Assembly (NCBI GenBank): GCA_910584935.1
Contig: CAJUDU010000110.1
Location: 1-6,217, forward strand
DNA: 6,217 bases
Direction: 5' to 3'
Source of the DNA: an uncultured Butyricicoccus sp.
GTDB lineage: Bacteria; Bacillota; Clostridia; Oscillospirales; Butyricicoccaceae
Position numbers and translations under genes: made by a program. The notes below the pieces were generated by a model. The model was not told the DNA's origin and made no database searches. It saw only the letters and a program-made list of their open reading frames with translations. Positions 1 through 5,422 of the stretch are shown one piece after another (positions within the stretch are counted from its first letter, which is position 1; each line of letters begins with the position of its first letter).

Positions 1-11
1 CACGGTGGTGT

Positions 12-50
12 GGGAGGTCGGCAGGTGAACTAATCGCCTGCCTCCTACCC
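12..50. other. Strong imperfect inverted repeat at left edge
   Basis: The arms GGCAGGTGA (20-28) and TCGCCTGCC (34-42) form a 9-bp stem with one T-G wobble and a 5-base loop. After a small internal loop the helix continues, with 12-17 pairing to 44-50 around one bulged base (A47). Neither strand has a T-run directly after the structure, so it is not a standard intrinsic terminator. It sits just past the stop codon of the leftward flavoprotein gene and may mark the 3' end of that transcript, or of a gene entering from the left. A second small hairpin, GGGC-ATTA-GCCC (55-66), lies between it and that stop codon. Confidence 0.5.
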
Positions 51-66
51 GATTGGGCATTAGCCC

Positions 67-567
67 TTAATTTTCGTAAACAGCAACAATTTCCCCGATA
101 TACATCGTGTGAATATCGTTATCTGGATAGCATTTATCATAAACTGCGCTATCGGTGAAGTTTTCCCTTGGCATATCATCTTTGTACAGCTTGCGGCAGA
201 CAAAGGTCAGCGCAGCTTCCGCAAAGGTCGGGCAGCCTTCCGGCGTAAAGACAGGGGTTAAGCCTGCGCCAGCCATTTTGTCAATGTCGCGTCCGGATTT
301 AGAACCGAGTGTGTTTAATGCGTCTTTATGCCCAGCTTTCAGAAATACCAAAGAATAGTAGTCGTTGGCATCCATAAATTCATGGGTATAACGGCTTTTA
401 CGCACATAAACCGTGGTGACTTCTTTGAACCACAGCTCGCCCATACCGCCCCAGTTGACGGTCATCATGTTGAATTTGCCGGGCTTGCCAGCGGCAAGCA
501 GTGCCCATTCGTCACGGATTTTCAGGCAGGGGTTAAAAGACAGGGAAGCAAGTTCGATTTTGTTCAT
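67..567 (-). CDS. Flavin reductase family protein (FMN-binding split-barrel)
   Basis: This 166-residue protein looks like a complete member of the flavin reductase-like, FMN-binding split-barrel family. These cytosolic proteins bind FMN and often reduce flavin with NAD(P)H, or act as small flavoproteins of unknown role. The supporting segments are NMMTVNWGG (33-41), YVRKSRYTHEF (54-64), LGSKSGRDIDKM (87-98) and YPDNDIHTMYIGEI (147-160), an arrangement I recognise from clostridial and Bacteroides flavoreductases. The substrate cannot be told from sequence. A strong AAGGAGG (578-584) precedes the ATG, though its 10-base spacing is slightly long. The gene lies 60 bases downstream of the ftsK/spoIIIE stop codon on the same strand. 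That gap holds a promoter candidate and a palindrome but no terminator, so both read-through and independent transcription are possible. The family call is firm and the biochemical role is open. Confidence 0.88.
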   Translation of the reverse strand: MNKIELASLSFNPCLKIRDEWALLAAGKPGKFNMMTVNWGGMGELWFKEVTTVYVRKSRYTHEFMDANDYYSLVFLKAGHKDALNTLGSKSGRDIDKMAGAGLTPVFTPEGCPTFAEAALTFVCRKLYKDDMPRENFTDSAVYDKCYPDNDIHTMYIGEIVAVYEN

Positions 568-577
568 AGGGATAAAA

Positions 578-584
578 CCTCCTT
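578..584 (-). promoter_or_regulatory. Ribosome binding site of flavoprotein gene
   Basis: On the minus strand AAGGAGG lies 10 bases before the ATG at 565-567. It is a near-perfect anti-Shine-Dalgarno match and supports this start, although the spacing is at the long end of the usual range. Confidence 0.8.
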
Positions 585-598
585 CAATTGGGTGGGGA

Positions 599-627
599 TT
601 GATAACAAAATGTTATCTCATTTTGAA
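599..627 (-). promoter_or_regulatory. Candidate promoter of flavoprotein gene
   Basis: On the minus strand the -35-like TTCAAA (622-627) and -10-like TATCAA (599-604) are 17 bases apart, and a TG one base before the -10 gives an extended -10. Each hexamer matches the sigma-A consensus at four of six positions. The -35 begins right after the ftsK stop codon. Predicted transcription would start near 590, only a few bases before the ribosome binding site. The call rests on motif and position only. Confidence 0.45.
601..617. promoter_or_regulatory. 17-bp palindrome overlapping promoter, possible operator
   Basis: GATAACA-AAA-TGTTATC is a perfect 7-bp inverted repeat around 3 bases. It overlaps the -10 and most of the spacer of the candidate flavoprotein promoter, which is where a dimeric repressor would block RNA polymerase. 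No T-run follows on the minus strand, which argues against a terminator for ftsK. The identity of any regulator is unknown. Confidence 0.45.
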
Positions 628-3120
628 TTAAGATTTCCGCCGCAGTTTCATTTCGTTCCAGTCGTCGCGGGAAATTAAAATCTGGCGGGGTTTGGAGCCT
701 TCAAACGGGCCGACAATGCCCCGTTCTTCCATTTGGTCAACAATGCGTGCGGCACGGGCATAGCCCAGTTTCAGCTTACGCTGTAACATGGATACCGAAG
801 CCTGCCCGCTTTCCATCACAACGTCAATGGCATCCGTCAGCATTTCATCTTCATCACCTGTTGGGGCGCCGCTAGAAGCGCCGCCGGATTCTGCCGCTTC
901 AGCTTGCTTTTCGATATGTTCCAGTATTTCTTCATTATATTCAGCGGTAGACGTAGACTTGATAAATTCAATAACATTTTCAATTTCATCATTGGAAATA
1001 AAACAGCCTTGGATGCGTTGCGGCTTGCCTTCGCCAAGCGGCGCATAAAGCATATCGCCTTTGCCAATGAGTTTTTCCGCACCTGTGGTATCCAAAATGA
1101 TACGGCTTTCGATTTGGGACGCGACCGCAAACGCAACGCGGGAAGGGATATTTGCTTTCATAATGCCAGTGATTACATCGGCTGATGGACGCTGTGTCGC
1201 AACAATCAGGTACATCCCAGCGGCACGCGCCTTTTGCGCAATGCGGCAAATGGAAGTTTCTACTTCTTTGGCGGCAACCATCATCAGGTCTGCAAGTTCA
1301 TCGATAACAATGACAATTTCCGGCAATGGCTGCGGCGGGCAAGCGGTTTCATCTTCCGAAGTGGGTTCTTCCGCTTGTTTGCGCCGCATTAAGGCGTTAT
1401 AGTCCTCCAGCTTGCGGACTTGATTGTCCGCAAATAATTTATACCGGCGTTCCATTTCACCTACAGCCCAGTTGAGTGCCCCTGCCGCCTTGCGCGGGTC
1501 GGTGACAACTGGAATCAGCAAATGCGGAATGCCATTATAGTTGCCGAGCTCGACCATTTTCGGGTCAACCAGGATTAAACGGACTTCTTCCGGCGTAGAT
1601 TTATACAGCAGGGAAATCAGCATAGAGTTGACACAGACCGATTTACCTGAACCCGTTGTGCCTGCAATCAGCAAGTGGGGCATTTTACCGATATTGCCGA
1701 CCACAGGCGCACCGGTAATATCCTTGCCAACACAAAAAGCAACCCGGCTTTTAGCATTTTTGAAAGCGTCCGCTGATAAGACCTCAATAATCGGCACCAT
1801 AGTATTGGTTTTATTTGGCACTTCAATGCCGATTGCGACTTTTTCCGGGATGGGTGCAATACGCACCGAAACCGCGCCGAGTGCCAGCGCGATATCATCG
1901 GATAAGCCTGTGATACGGCTGAATTTGGTACCGGGTGGGATGGTCACTTCAAATCGGGTGACGGTTGGTCCGCGCACAATGCCGACAATTTGCGCTTCAA
2001 TGTTAAAAGATTGCAGGGTTGCAATCAGGCGATGGCTGCAATCGCTTAGTTCCTGCTGATAATTGTCCTCTTTGGCTGGCGGCGGGGGATTCAGCAACGA
2101 AAAGGACGGGTAGCTGTATGCAGTAAGCGGCGCTTGTTGGCGGGCGTCCATTTCCGCTGCCATTGCTGCCTGTTCCATTTGCTCCAGCTTTTTCTGTTCG
2201 GCTTTGGATACTGGTTTTTGTTCCCAGGGCGGGATGGACAAATCCACTGGCTCGTCCTCTTTTTTCTCCGGCTTATTGTTCAGCAGGGATAAAATATCGC
2301 CAAAGGGATCTGGTTCTTCCGGCTGTTCAATTGGGATTGGTTCGGGTGCGGACACTGGTGCAGGCGTGGTATTTTTGACCGGCGGGAGGGGTAAACCATC
2401 ATCTGGTTCATCATCGTCCAGTTCAATGTCAAAAGAAGCACGCGCTTTGCGCTTGGATTTATGCGCAGCAGCCAGCTCATGGACATTGGGCAAGGTAGGC
2501 GGGGTTTCATATTTTTCCCGTTCTTCCTCACTGTCATACTCATATTCAATTGGGCGCAAGGCATTATAAATGGTCTGCGGGGTTAAGCGGAATATCACCA
2601 TAACATCCACAACAAGCAGGATAAAGATAACAATTAAGCCGCCTGCCGCGGAAAATGCCCATTCCATCAAACAGTAAAGCCCGCCGGCAAATAACCCGCC
2701 TGAGCGCAGATTCGCGCCCGACTGCATGAGCAGGCTAAAGGATTCCATGCCGATTGGATATTGTTTGGGGCGGAGCATCCCATGCGCAACCGCGCCAAAC
2801 AGCAACGGGAGCAGTGCAATGGCTGACCCGCGCAGGCGGACAGGTCCCTTTGTGCGGGCAATCAGCAATGCGGACAGCCCAAAGAGCGCAAATGGCAAGG
2901 TATAAGTGCCATAGCCAAACAAACTGCCCATTATGGTGCGCAATAGGCGCAGCAAAGCGCCTTCCTGCTGGATAAGCGTCAGCAGCACAAGCACACCGGC
3001 AATGCCATAGATAACGCCCCAGGCGGGGCGCGGTAAATAAGCATCCACCGTAGGTGCGGGCGGCTGCTTGGTTCTGCCCTTACCTGAACTGGAAGCGCGT
3101 GGTTTTCGTTTTTCTGCCAA
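628..3120 (-). CDS. ftsK: DNA translocase FtsK/SpoIIIE
   Basis: This 830-residue septum-anchored ATPase pumps chromosomal DNA through the closing division or sporulation septum. The N-terminal part (about 33-177) has four or five hydrophobic membrane segments. A proline-rich, acidic linker (about 190-350) follows, then the alpha/beta motor. The motor has Walker A GTTGSGKS at 487-494, Walker B IVIVIDELADLMM from 602 with D607-E608, and ATQRPS at 641-646. A C-terminal winged-helix gamma domain (about 760-830, with GYARAARIVDQMEERG) reads DNA polarity sequences. The length is close to B. subtilis SpoIIIE (787 residues). I chose the TTG at 3118-3120 because GAGGTGATT lies 6 bases upstream and the residues after it (AEKRKPR) resemble the basic start of the family. 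An in-frame ATG exists at 3319-3321 but would span the likely promoter. Whether the protein serves vegetative division, sporulation or both cannot be seen here; spoIIIE would be an equally valid name. Confidence 0.96.
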   Translation of the reverse strand: MAEKRKPRASSSGKGRTKQPPAPTVDAYLPRPAWGVIYGIAGVLVLLTLIQQEGALLRLLRTIMGSLFGYGTYTLPFALFGLSALLIARTKGPVRLRGSAIALLPLLFGAVAHGMLRPKQYPIGMESFSLLMQSGANLRSGGLFAGGLYCLMEWAFSAAGGLIVIFILLVVDVMVIFRLTPQTIYNALRPIEYEYDSEEEREKYETPPTLPNVHELAAAHKSKRKARASFDIELDDDEPDDGLPLPPVKNTTPAPVSAPEPIPIEQPEEPDPFGDILSLLNNKPEKKEDEPVDLSIPPWEQKPVSKAEQKKLEQMEQAAMAAEMDARQQAPLTAYSYPSFSLLNPPPPAKEDNYQQELSDCSHRLIATLQSFNIEAQIVGIVRGPTVTRFEVTIPPGTKFSRITGLSDDIALALGAVSVRIAPIPEKVAIGIEVPNKTNTMVPIIEVLSADAFKNAKSRVAFCVGKDITGAPVVGNIGKMPHLLIAGTTGSGKSVCVNSMLISLLYKSTPEEVRLILVDPKMVELGNYNGIPHLLIPVVTDPRKAAGALNWAVGEMERRYKLFADNQVRKLEDYNALMRRKQAEEPTSEDETACPPQPLPEIVIVIDELADLMMVAAKEVETSICRIAQKARAAGMYLIVATQRPSADVITGIMKANIPSRVAFAVASQIESRIILDTTGAEKLIGKGDMLYAPLGEGKPQRIQGCFISNDEIENVIEFIKSTSTAEYNEEILEHIEKQAEAAESGGASSGAPTGDEDEMLTDAIDVVMESGQASVSMLQRKLKLGYARAARIVDQMEERGIVGPFEGSKPRQILISRDDWNEMKLRRKS

Positions 3121-3126
3121 AAAAAT

Positions 3127-3132
3127 CACCTC
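3127..3132 (-). promoter_or_regulatory. Ribosome binding site fixing the TTG start of ftsK
   Basis: On the minus strand GAGGTG, extended by ATT, lies 6 bases before the TTG at 3118-3120. The match to the 16S rRNA 3' end is long, and no comparable site precedes the upstream in-frame ATG. It therefore decides the start. Confidence 0.8.
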
Positions 3133-3172
3133 ATCTGGTGGGAATAAATAAACCGTAAAAAGGGAAAGAGAA

Positions 3173-3190
3173 CGCCGGAAAAATCCGGCG
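3173..3190 (-). promoter_or_regulatory. Hairpin in ftsK leader, possible weak attenuator
   Basis: CGCCGGA and TCCGGCG form a perfect 7-bp GC-rich stem around a 4-base loop. On the minus-strand transcript a pyrimidine-rich stretch (TTCTCTTTCCCTTTTT) follows. It lies in the untranslated leader between the predicted promoter and the TTG start. The U-tract is interrupted by C, so strong termination is doubtful. An attenuator or an mRNA-stabilising hairpin are both possible. Confidence 0.45.
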
Positions 3191-3207
3191 CAAACGGATA
3201 CAGTATC

Positions 3208-3237
3208 ATAATACCACATTCCAGCGCAGATTTCCAA
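3208..3237 (-). promoter_or_regulatory. Candidate promoter of ftsK
   Basis: On the minus strand TTGGAA (3232-3237) and TATTAT (3208-3213) are separated by 18 bases, with a TG one base before the -10 giving an extended -10. The -10 matches consensus at five of six positions and the -35 at four. Transcription would start near 3201, giving a leader of about 80 bases before the TTG start. Confidence 0.6.
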
Positions 3238-3314
3238 CAGTTTTTGTCCGATGCGGGCAGAATCGCGCCAGATATGTTTTCTGGCAGAGGCTGTGTAAAA
3301 TCCGGTATTTTCTC

Positions 3315-3343
3315 TTAACATTTCTTTGTCACTATGGTATAAT
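3315..3343 (+). promoter_or_regulatory. Strong sigma-A-type promoter of pgi
   Basis: TTAACA (3315-3320, five of six consensus) and a perfect TATAAT (3338-3343) are spaced by exactly 17 bases, with TG at 3335-3336 giving an extended -10. Transcription should start around 3350, giving a leader of roughly 137 bases. This is the best promoter match in the window and fits high expression of a glycolytic enzyme. Confidence 0.8.
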
Positions 3344-3348
3344 GAATC

Positions 3349-3440
3349 CGGGACATATGGGTGGCTTTTTGGATGTTGTCACAAAAGGCAAGGAAATTGT
3401 ATTTTGTAAGACAGATACAGAAAAAATAGCCATATGCCCG
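3349..3440 (+). ncRNA. Foldable leader of pgi mRNA, unassigned
   Basis: CGGG (3349-3352) pairs with CCCG (3437-3440), and after one bulged A, CATATGG (3354-3360) pairs with CCATATG (3430-3436). Together they make an 11-bp closing helix at the predicted 5' end of the transcript. Inside it TGTC plus ACAAAA (3377-3386) pairs with TTTTGT and GACA (3402-3413) around a two-base bulge. I cannot match it to any riboswitch or T-box consensus I know, and no U-tract follows. It may be a regulatory or stabilising leader; the fold was made by hand. Confidence 0.35.
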
Positions 3441-3464
3441 CGCAGGAAAACTGAAAAAATATAG
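3357..3464 (+). CDS. Possible 35-residue leader peptide upstream of pgi
   Basis: An ATG frame of 35 codons plus a TAG stop ends 22 bases before the pgi ATG. The encoded peptide is basic (ending PRRKTEKI) and contains two cysteines, with no recognised domain. Its ATG would lie only a few bases after the predicted transcription start, inside the closing helix of the leader. The only upstream purine run, GGGA at 3350-3353, is spaced too closely for a good ribosome binding site. It may be a chance frame; conservation in relatives would decide. Confidence 0.15.
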   Translation: MGGFLDVVTKGKEIVFCKTDTEKIAICPRRKTEKI

Positions 3465-3473
3465 AATCTGAAT

Positions 3474-3480
3474 GAGGTGG
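3474..3480 (+). promoter_or_regulatory. Ribosome binding site fixing the pgi start
   Basis: GAGGTGG lies 6 bases before the ATG at 3487. Because it overlaps the in-frame ATG at 3472, that upstream codon cannot be the normal start. The ATG at 3493 would be 12 bases away and is less likely. Confidence 0.8.
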
Positions 3481-3486
3481 TTACAA

Positions 3487-4824
3487 ATGTCAATGGAACT
3501 TAAGCTGACTGGTGTGAAAGGTTTTGTAGAGGATCGGGAAATCGATTTGATGAACGATATGATTCAAACGGCCAATGATATGCTGCTGAACCATACAGGG
3601 GCAGGCAGTGATTTTCATGGCTGGATTGACCTGCCGGTCGCTTATGACAAGGACGAATTTGCCCGCATCAAAAAAGCAGCGGCAAAAATCCAGTCGAACA
3701 GTGATGTATTGGTGGTTATCGGCATCGGCGGTTCCTATCTGGGCACCCGTGCCGCGATTGAATTTGTCCGTGGGCAAATGTATAACAGCATCCGGGAAAA
3801 GGGCATCCCAGAAGTTTATTTTGTTGGCTCCAACATTTCCTCGTCTTATCTCAATGATGTAATTCAGATCATTGGCGACCGGGATTTCAGCGTGAATGTC
3901 ATTTCCAAATCAGGCACAACCACAGAGCCTGCGATTGCATTCCGTATTTTCAAAAAGCTCGCTGAAAAGAAATATGGAAAGGATGGCGCGAAAGACCATA
4001 TCTTTGCGACAACCGACAAAGCACGCGGCGCACTGAAAAAACTCGCGGATGACGAAGGATATGAAACCTTTGTTGTGCCGGATGATGTTGGCGGGCGTTT
4101 CTCAGTGCTGAGCGCGGTTGGCTTGCTGCCAATGGCTGCCGCAGGCGTGGATATTGACGAAGCCATGAAGGGTGCGGCGGAAGCTCGTGAAGCCTTTACA
4201 AAGGGCACAACCGCTGCCAATGACTGCTTTAAATATGCAGCACTGCGCAATATCCTGTACCGCAAGGGCAAAGGCATTGAAATCCTTGTCAATTATGAAC
4301 CCGCGCTGGTGATGCTGGGCGAATGGTTCAAGCAGTTGTTTGATGAATCCGAAGGCAAGGATAAAAAGGGTATTTTTGCGACTTCCGCAAACTTCTCAAC
4401 CGATTTGCATTCCATTGGGCAGTATATCCAGGATGGTACTCGCAATGTGTTTGAAACTGTTGTATGGGTAAAAGAACCCCGCAGCGAAAGCATTATCGAA
4501 GCGGCGGATGAAGATATTGATGGGCTGAACTATTTGGCAGGCAAGAGCATTCAGTTTGTCAATTCTAAGGCATATGCCGGCACGCTGATGGCGCATATGG
4601 ATGGCGGCACGCCCAATATTGTGGTAGAAATTGACCGCGCTGATGCGTATCATTTCGGCTATCTGGTTTATTTCTTTGAAAAAGCTTGTGGGCTGTCTGG
4701 CTATCTGCTGGGCGTTAACCCATTTGACCAGCCAGGCGTTGAAGCATATAAGAAAAATATGTTTGCGCTGCTTGGCAAACCAGGCTTTGAAGACCGTCGC
4801 AAAGAGCTGGAAGCCCGCCTGTAA
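3487..4824 (+). CDS. pgi: Glucose-6-phosphate isomerase
   Basis: This cytosolic enzyme of 445 residues interconverts glucose 6-phosphate and fructose 6-phosphate, the second step of glycolysis, and works in reverse for gluconeogenesis. The length fits the compact Firmicutes form. Visible SIS-fold and active-site segments are GIGGSYLGTRA (79-89), the phosphate-binding SKSGTTTE (140-147), the first family signature VGGRFSVLSAVG (201-212), and the second signature GYLLGVNPFDQPGVEAYK (405-422). By comparison with the rabbit enzyme, E287 in DESEGK, H308 in STDLHS and K422 are the expected catalytic residues, and all are present. Its own strong promoter lies at 3315-3343. A terminator-like hairpin begins about 80 bases after the stop codon, so the gene may be mostly monocistronic with some read-through into the next two genes. 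Nothing is missing or broken. Confidence 0.98.
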   Translation: MSMELKLTGVKGFVEDREIDLMNDMIQTANDMLLNHTGAGSDFHGWIDLPVAYDKDEFARIKKAAAKIQSNSDVLVVIGIGGSYLGTRAAIEFVRGQMYNSIREKGIPEVYFVGSNISSSYLNDVIQIIGDRDFSVNVISKSGTTTEPAIAFRIFKKLAEKKYGKDGAKDHIFATTDKARGALKKLADDEGYETFVVPDDVGGRFSVLSAVGLLPMAAAGVDIDEAMKGAAEAREAFTKGTTAANDCFKYAALRNILYRKGKGIEILVNYEPALVMLGEWFKQLFDESEGKDKKGIFATSANFSTDLHSIGQYIQDGTRNVFETVVWVKEPRSESIIEAADEDIDGLNYLAGKSIQFVNSKAYAGTLMAHMDGGTPNIVVEIDRADAYHFGYLVYFFEKACGLSGYLLGVNPFDQPGVEAYKKNMFALLGKPGFEDRRKELEARL

Positions 4825-4829
4825 TTCCA

Positions 4830-4881
4830 TATCCCTAATGGTAGGAAAGCTATGCGGAATCTGCCAGCCTATCAAGGGATA
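4830..4881 (+). other. Nested inverted repeat downstream of pgi
   Basis: TATCCCT (4830-4836) and AGGGATA (4875-4881) pair perfectly. Inside them GGTAGG (4840-4845) pairs with CCTATC (4868-4873) with one G-U pair. No T-run follows, so this is not an intrinsic terminator by itself. It could protect the 3' end of the pgi mRNA or be a small structured RNA. An alternative pairing of TATGC (4851-4855) with GCATA (4890-4894) would compete with parts of it. Confidence 0.35.
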
Positions 4882-4905
4882 ACTTAACTGCATACGGTAA
4901 AAAAT

Positions 4906-4959
4906 AAGCCCCGGTGATGTTATGAATGCGTTCAAACAGACAGCGGGGCTTTTTCTTTT
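4906..4959 (+). terminator. Terminator-like hairpin spanning start of next gene
   Basis: AAGCCCCG (4906-4913) and CGGGGCTT (4944-4951) form a perfect 8-bp GC-rich stem, followed by a T-rich tract (TTTTTCTTTT, 4950-4959). The 30-base loop can fold further, with TGTT pairing to AACA and GAA to TTC. The ribosome binding site and ATG (4922) of the membrane-protein gene lie in this loop, and the T-tract forms its early codons. It would end pgi transcripts unless something, such as translation, opens it. Confidence 0.6.
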
Positions 4960-5422
4960 GGGCGGCGCCGGATATGGCGCACTGGAAATTTTATGGCGGG
5001 GTCATACCCATTGGACAATGGTGTTAACAGGTGGATTTGTCTTTCTTGGGCTTTGGCTGTTGGACCGGCAGATGCACAGCCGCCCTATGCTGCTGCGCTG
5101 CGCATATGGTATGGCATGGGTGACAGCGGCAGAGTTACTGGTTGGTTTATGCGTCAATGTCAGCCTGCATATGGGTGTTTGGGATTATTCTGGCGCATGG
5201 GGCAATGTGCTTGGACAAGTCTGCCCACAATATGCCGGATTATGGTTCCTATTATGTGCGCCTGCCATGGCGCTTGCGCGGCAAAGCGCAAACCTGCTTG
5301 CAAATCCGTACGATACCCGGTATAATACAGGGAGCATCACGGATGGAATGAGGGGAAAATATGCTTATCGCACTCGATATTGGCAACAGCCATATACGGT
5401 TCGGCGGTTTCAGCGGGAATGA
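4922..5422 (+). CDS. Small membrane protein, CmpB-like putative ABC-transporter permease family
   Basis: This 166-residue protein has four predicted hydrophobic segments (about 7-24, 31-48, 56-78 and 102-119). The motifs GGAGYGALEILWRGHTHW (14-31), GVWDYSG (85-91) and GQVCPQYAGLW (98-108) match what I recall of the CmpB-like family annotated as a putative ABC-transporter permease. The substrate and mechanism are unknown, and no ATPase partner is nearby. GGTGAT lies 3 bases before the ATG and fits the 3' part of the anti-Shine-Dalgarno match, and the N-terminus begins where family members usually do. After the last helix comes an atypical hydrophilic tail of about 47 residues. Its last 20 residues are read out of frame from the start of coaX, so the tail looks acquired by loss of an earlier stop codon. 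Start and reading frame are sound; the functional name is only a family label. Confidence 0.78.
   Translation: MNAFKQTAGLFLLGGAGYGALEILWRGHTHWTMVLTGGFVFLGLWLLDRQMHSRPMLLRCAYGMAWVTAAELLVGLCVNVSLHMGVWDYSGAWGNVLGQVCPQYAGLWFLLCAPAMALARQSANLLANPYDTRYNTGSITDGMRGKYAYRTRYWQQPYTVRRFQRE
5298..5326 (+). promoter_or_regulatory. Internal promoter candidate for coaX
   Basis: TTGCAA (5298-5303, four of six consensus) and a perfect TATAAT (5321-5326) are 17 bases apart. Transcription would start near 5333, giving a short leader before the coaX ribosome binding site. The element lies inside the tail-coding part of the membrane-protein gene and would let coaX be expressed without passing the hairpin at 4906. 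Confidence 0.6.
5351..5355 (+). promoter_or_regulatory. Ribosome binding site of coaX
   Basis: AGGGG lies 5 bases before the ATG at 5361. It supports this start, and the encoded N-terminus MLIALDIGNS is exactly what the family requires, even though the upstream frame is still open here. Confidence 0.8.

Larger units (their letters stand above)
3121..3486. other. Divergent intergenic region between ftsK and pgi
   Basis: This 366-base gap between divergent genes contains, left to right, the ftsK ribosome binding site, the ftsK leader hairpin, a minus-strand promoter, a plus-strand promoter, a foldable pgi leader with a short open frame, and the pgi ribosome binding site. The two -35 elements (3232-3237 and 3315-3320) are about 77 bases apart, so the promoters do not overlap. 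I see no protein gene of ordinary size in it. Confidence 0.75.

Noticed and set aside
601..617. Intrinsic terminator for the translocase gene
   Set aside because: The palindrome is AT-rich and is followed on the minus strand by AATCCCC, not a T-run. An operator is a better reading.
1541..2059. 172-codon open frame antisense to the translocase motor domain
   Set aside because: It mirrors a conserved ATPase region in another frame, and its composition (serine-, proline- and threonine-rich) is typical of antisense shadows.
3121..3321. 67-residue N-terminal extension of the DNA translocase to the ATG at 3319-3321
   Set aside because: It spans the predicted promoter and leader hairpin, has no ribosome binding site, and does not resemble the family N-terminus. 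The TTG at 3118-3120 has a strong site.
3472..3486. Upstream in-frame ATG for pgi
   Set aside because: The codon overlaps the Shine-Dalgarno sequence GAGGTGG that serves the ATG at 3487, and would add five non-family residues.
3344..3486. T-box or known riboswitch in the pgi leader
   Set aside because: I found no AGGGTGG-type T-box sequence, no terminator U-tract and no match to riboswitch consensus sequences that I know.
4396..4935. 179-codon open frame antisense to the end of pgi
   Set aside because: It lies opposite strongly conserved pgi coding sequence, has no recognisable domain, and is explained by the codon pattern of the sense gene.
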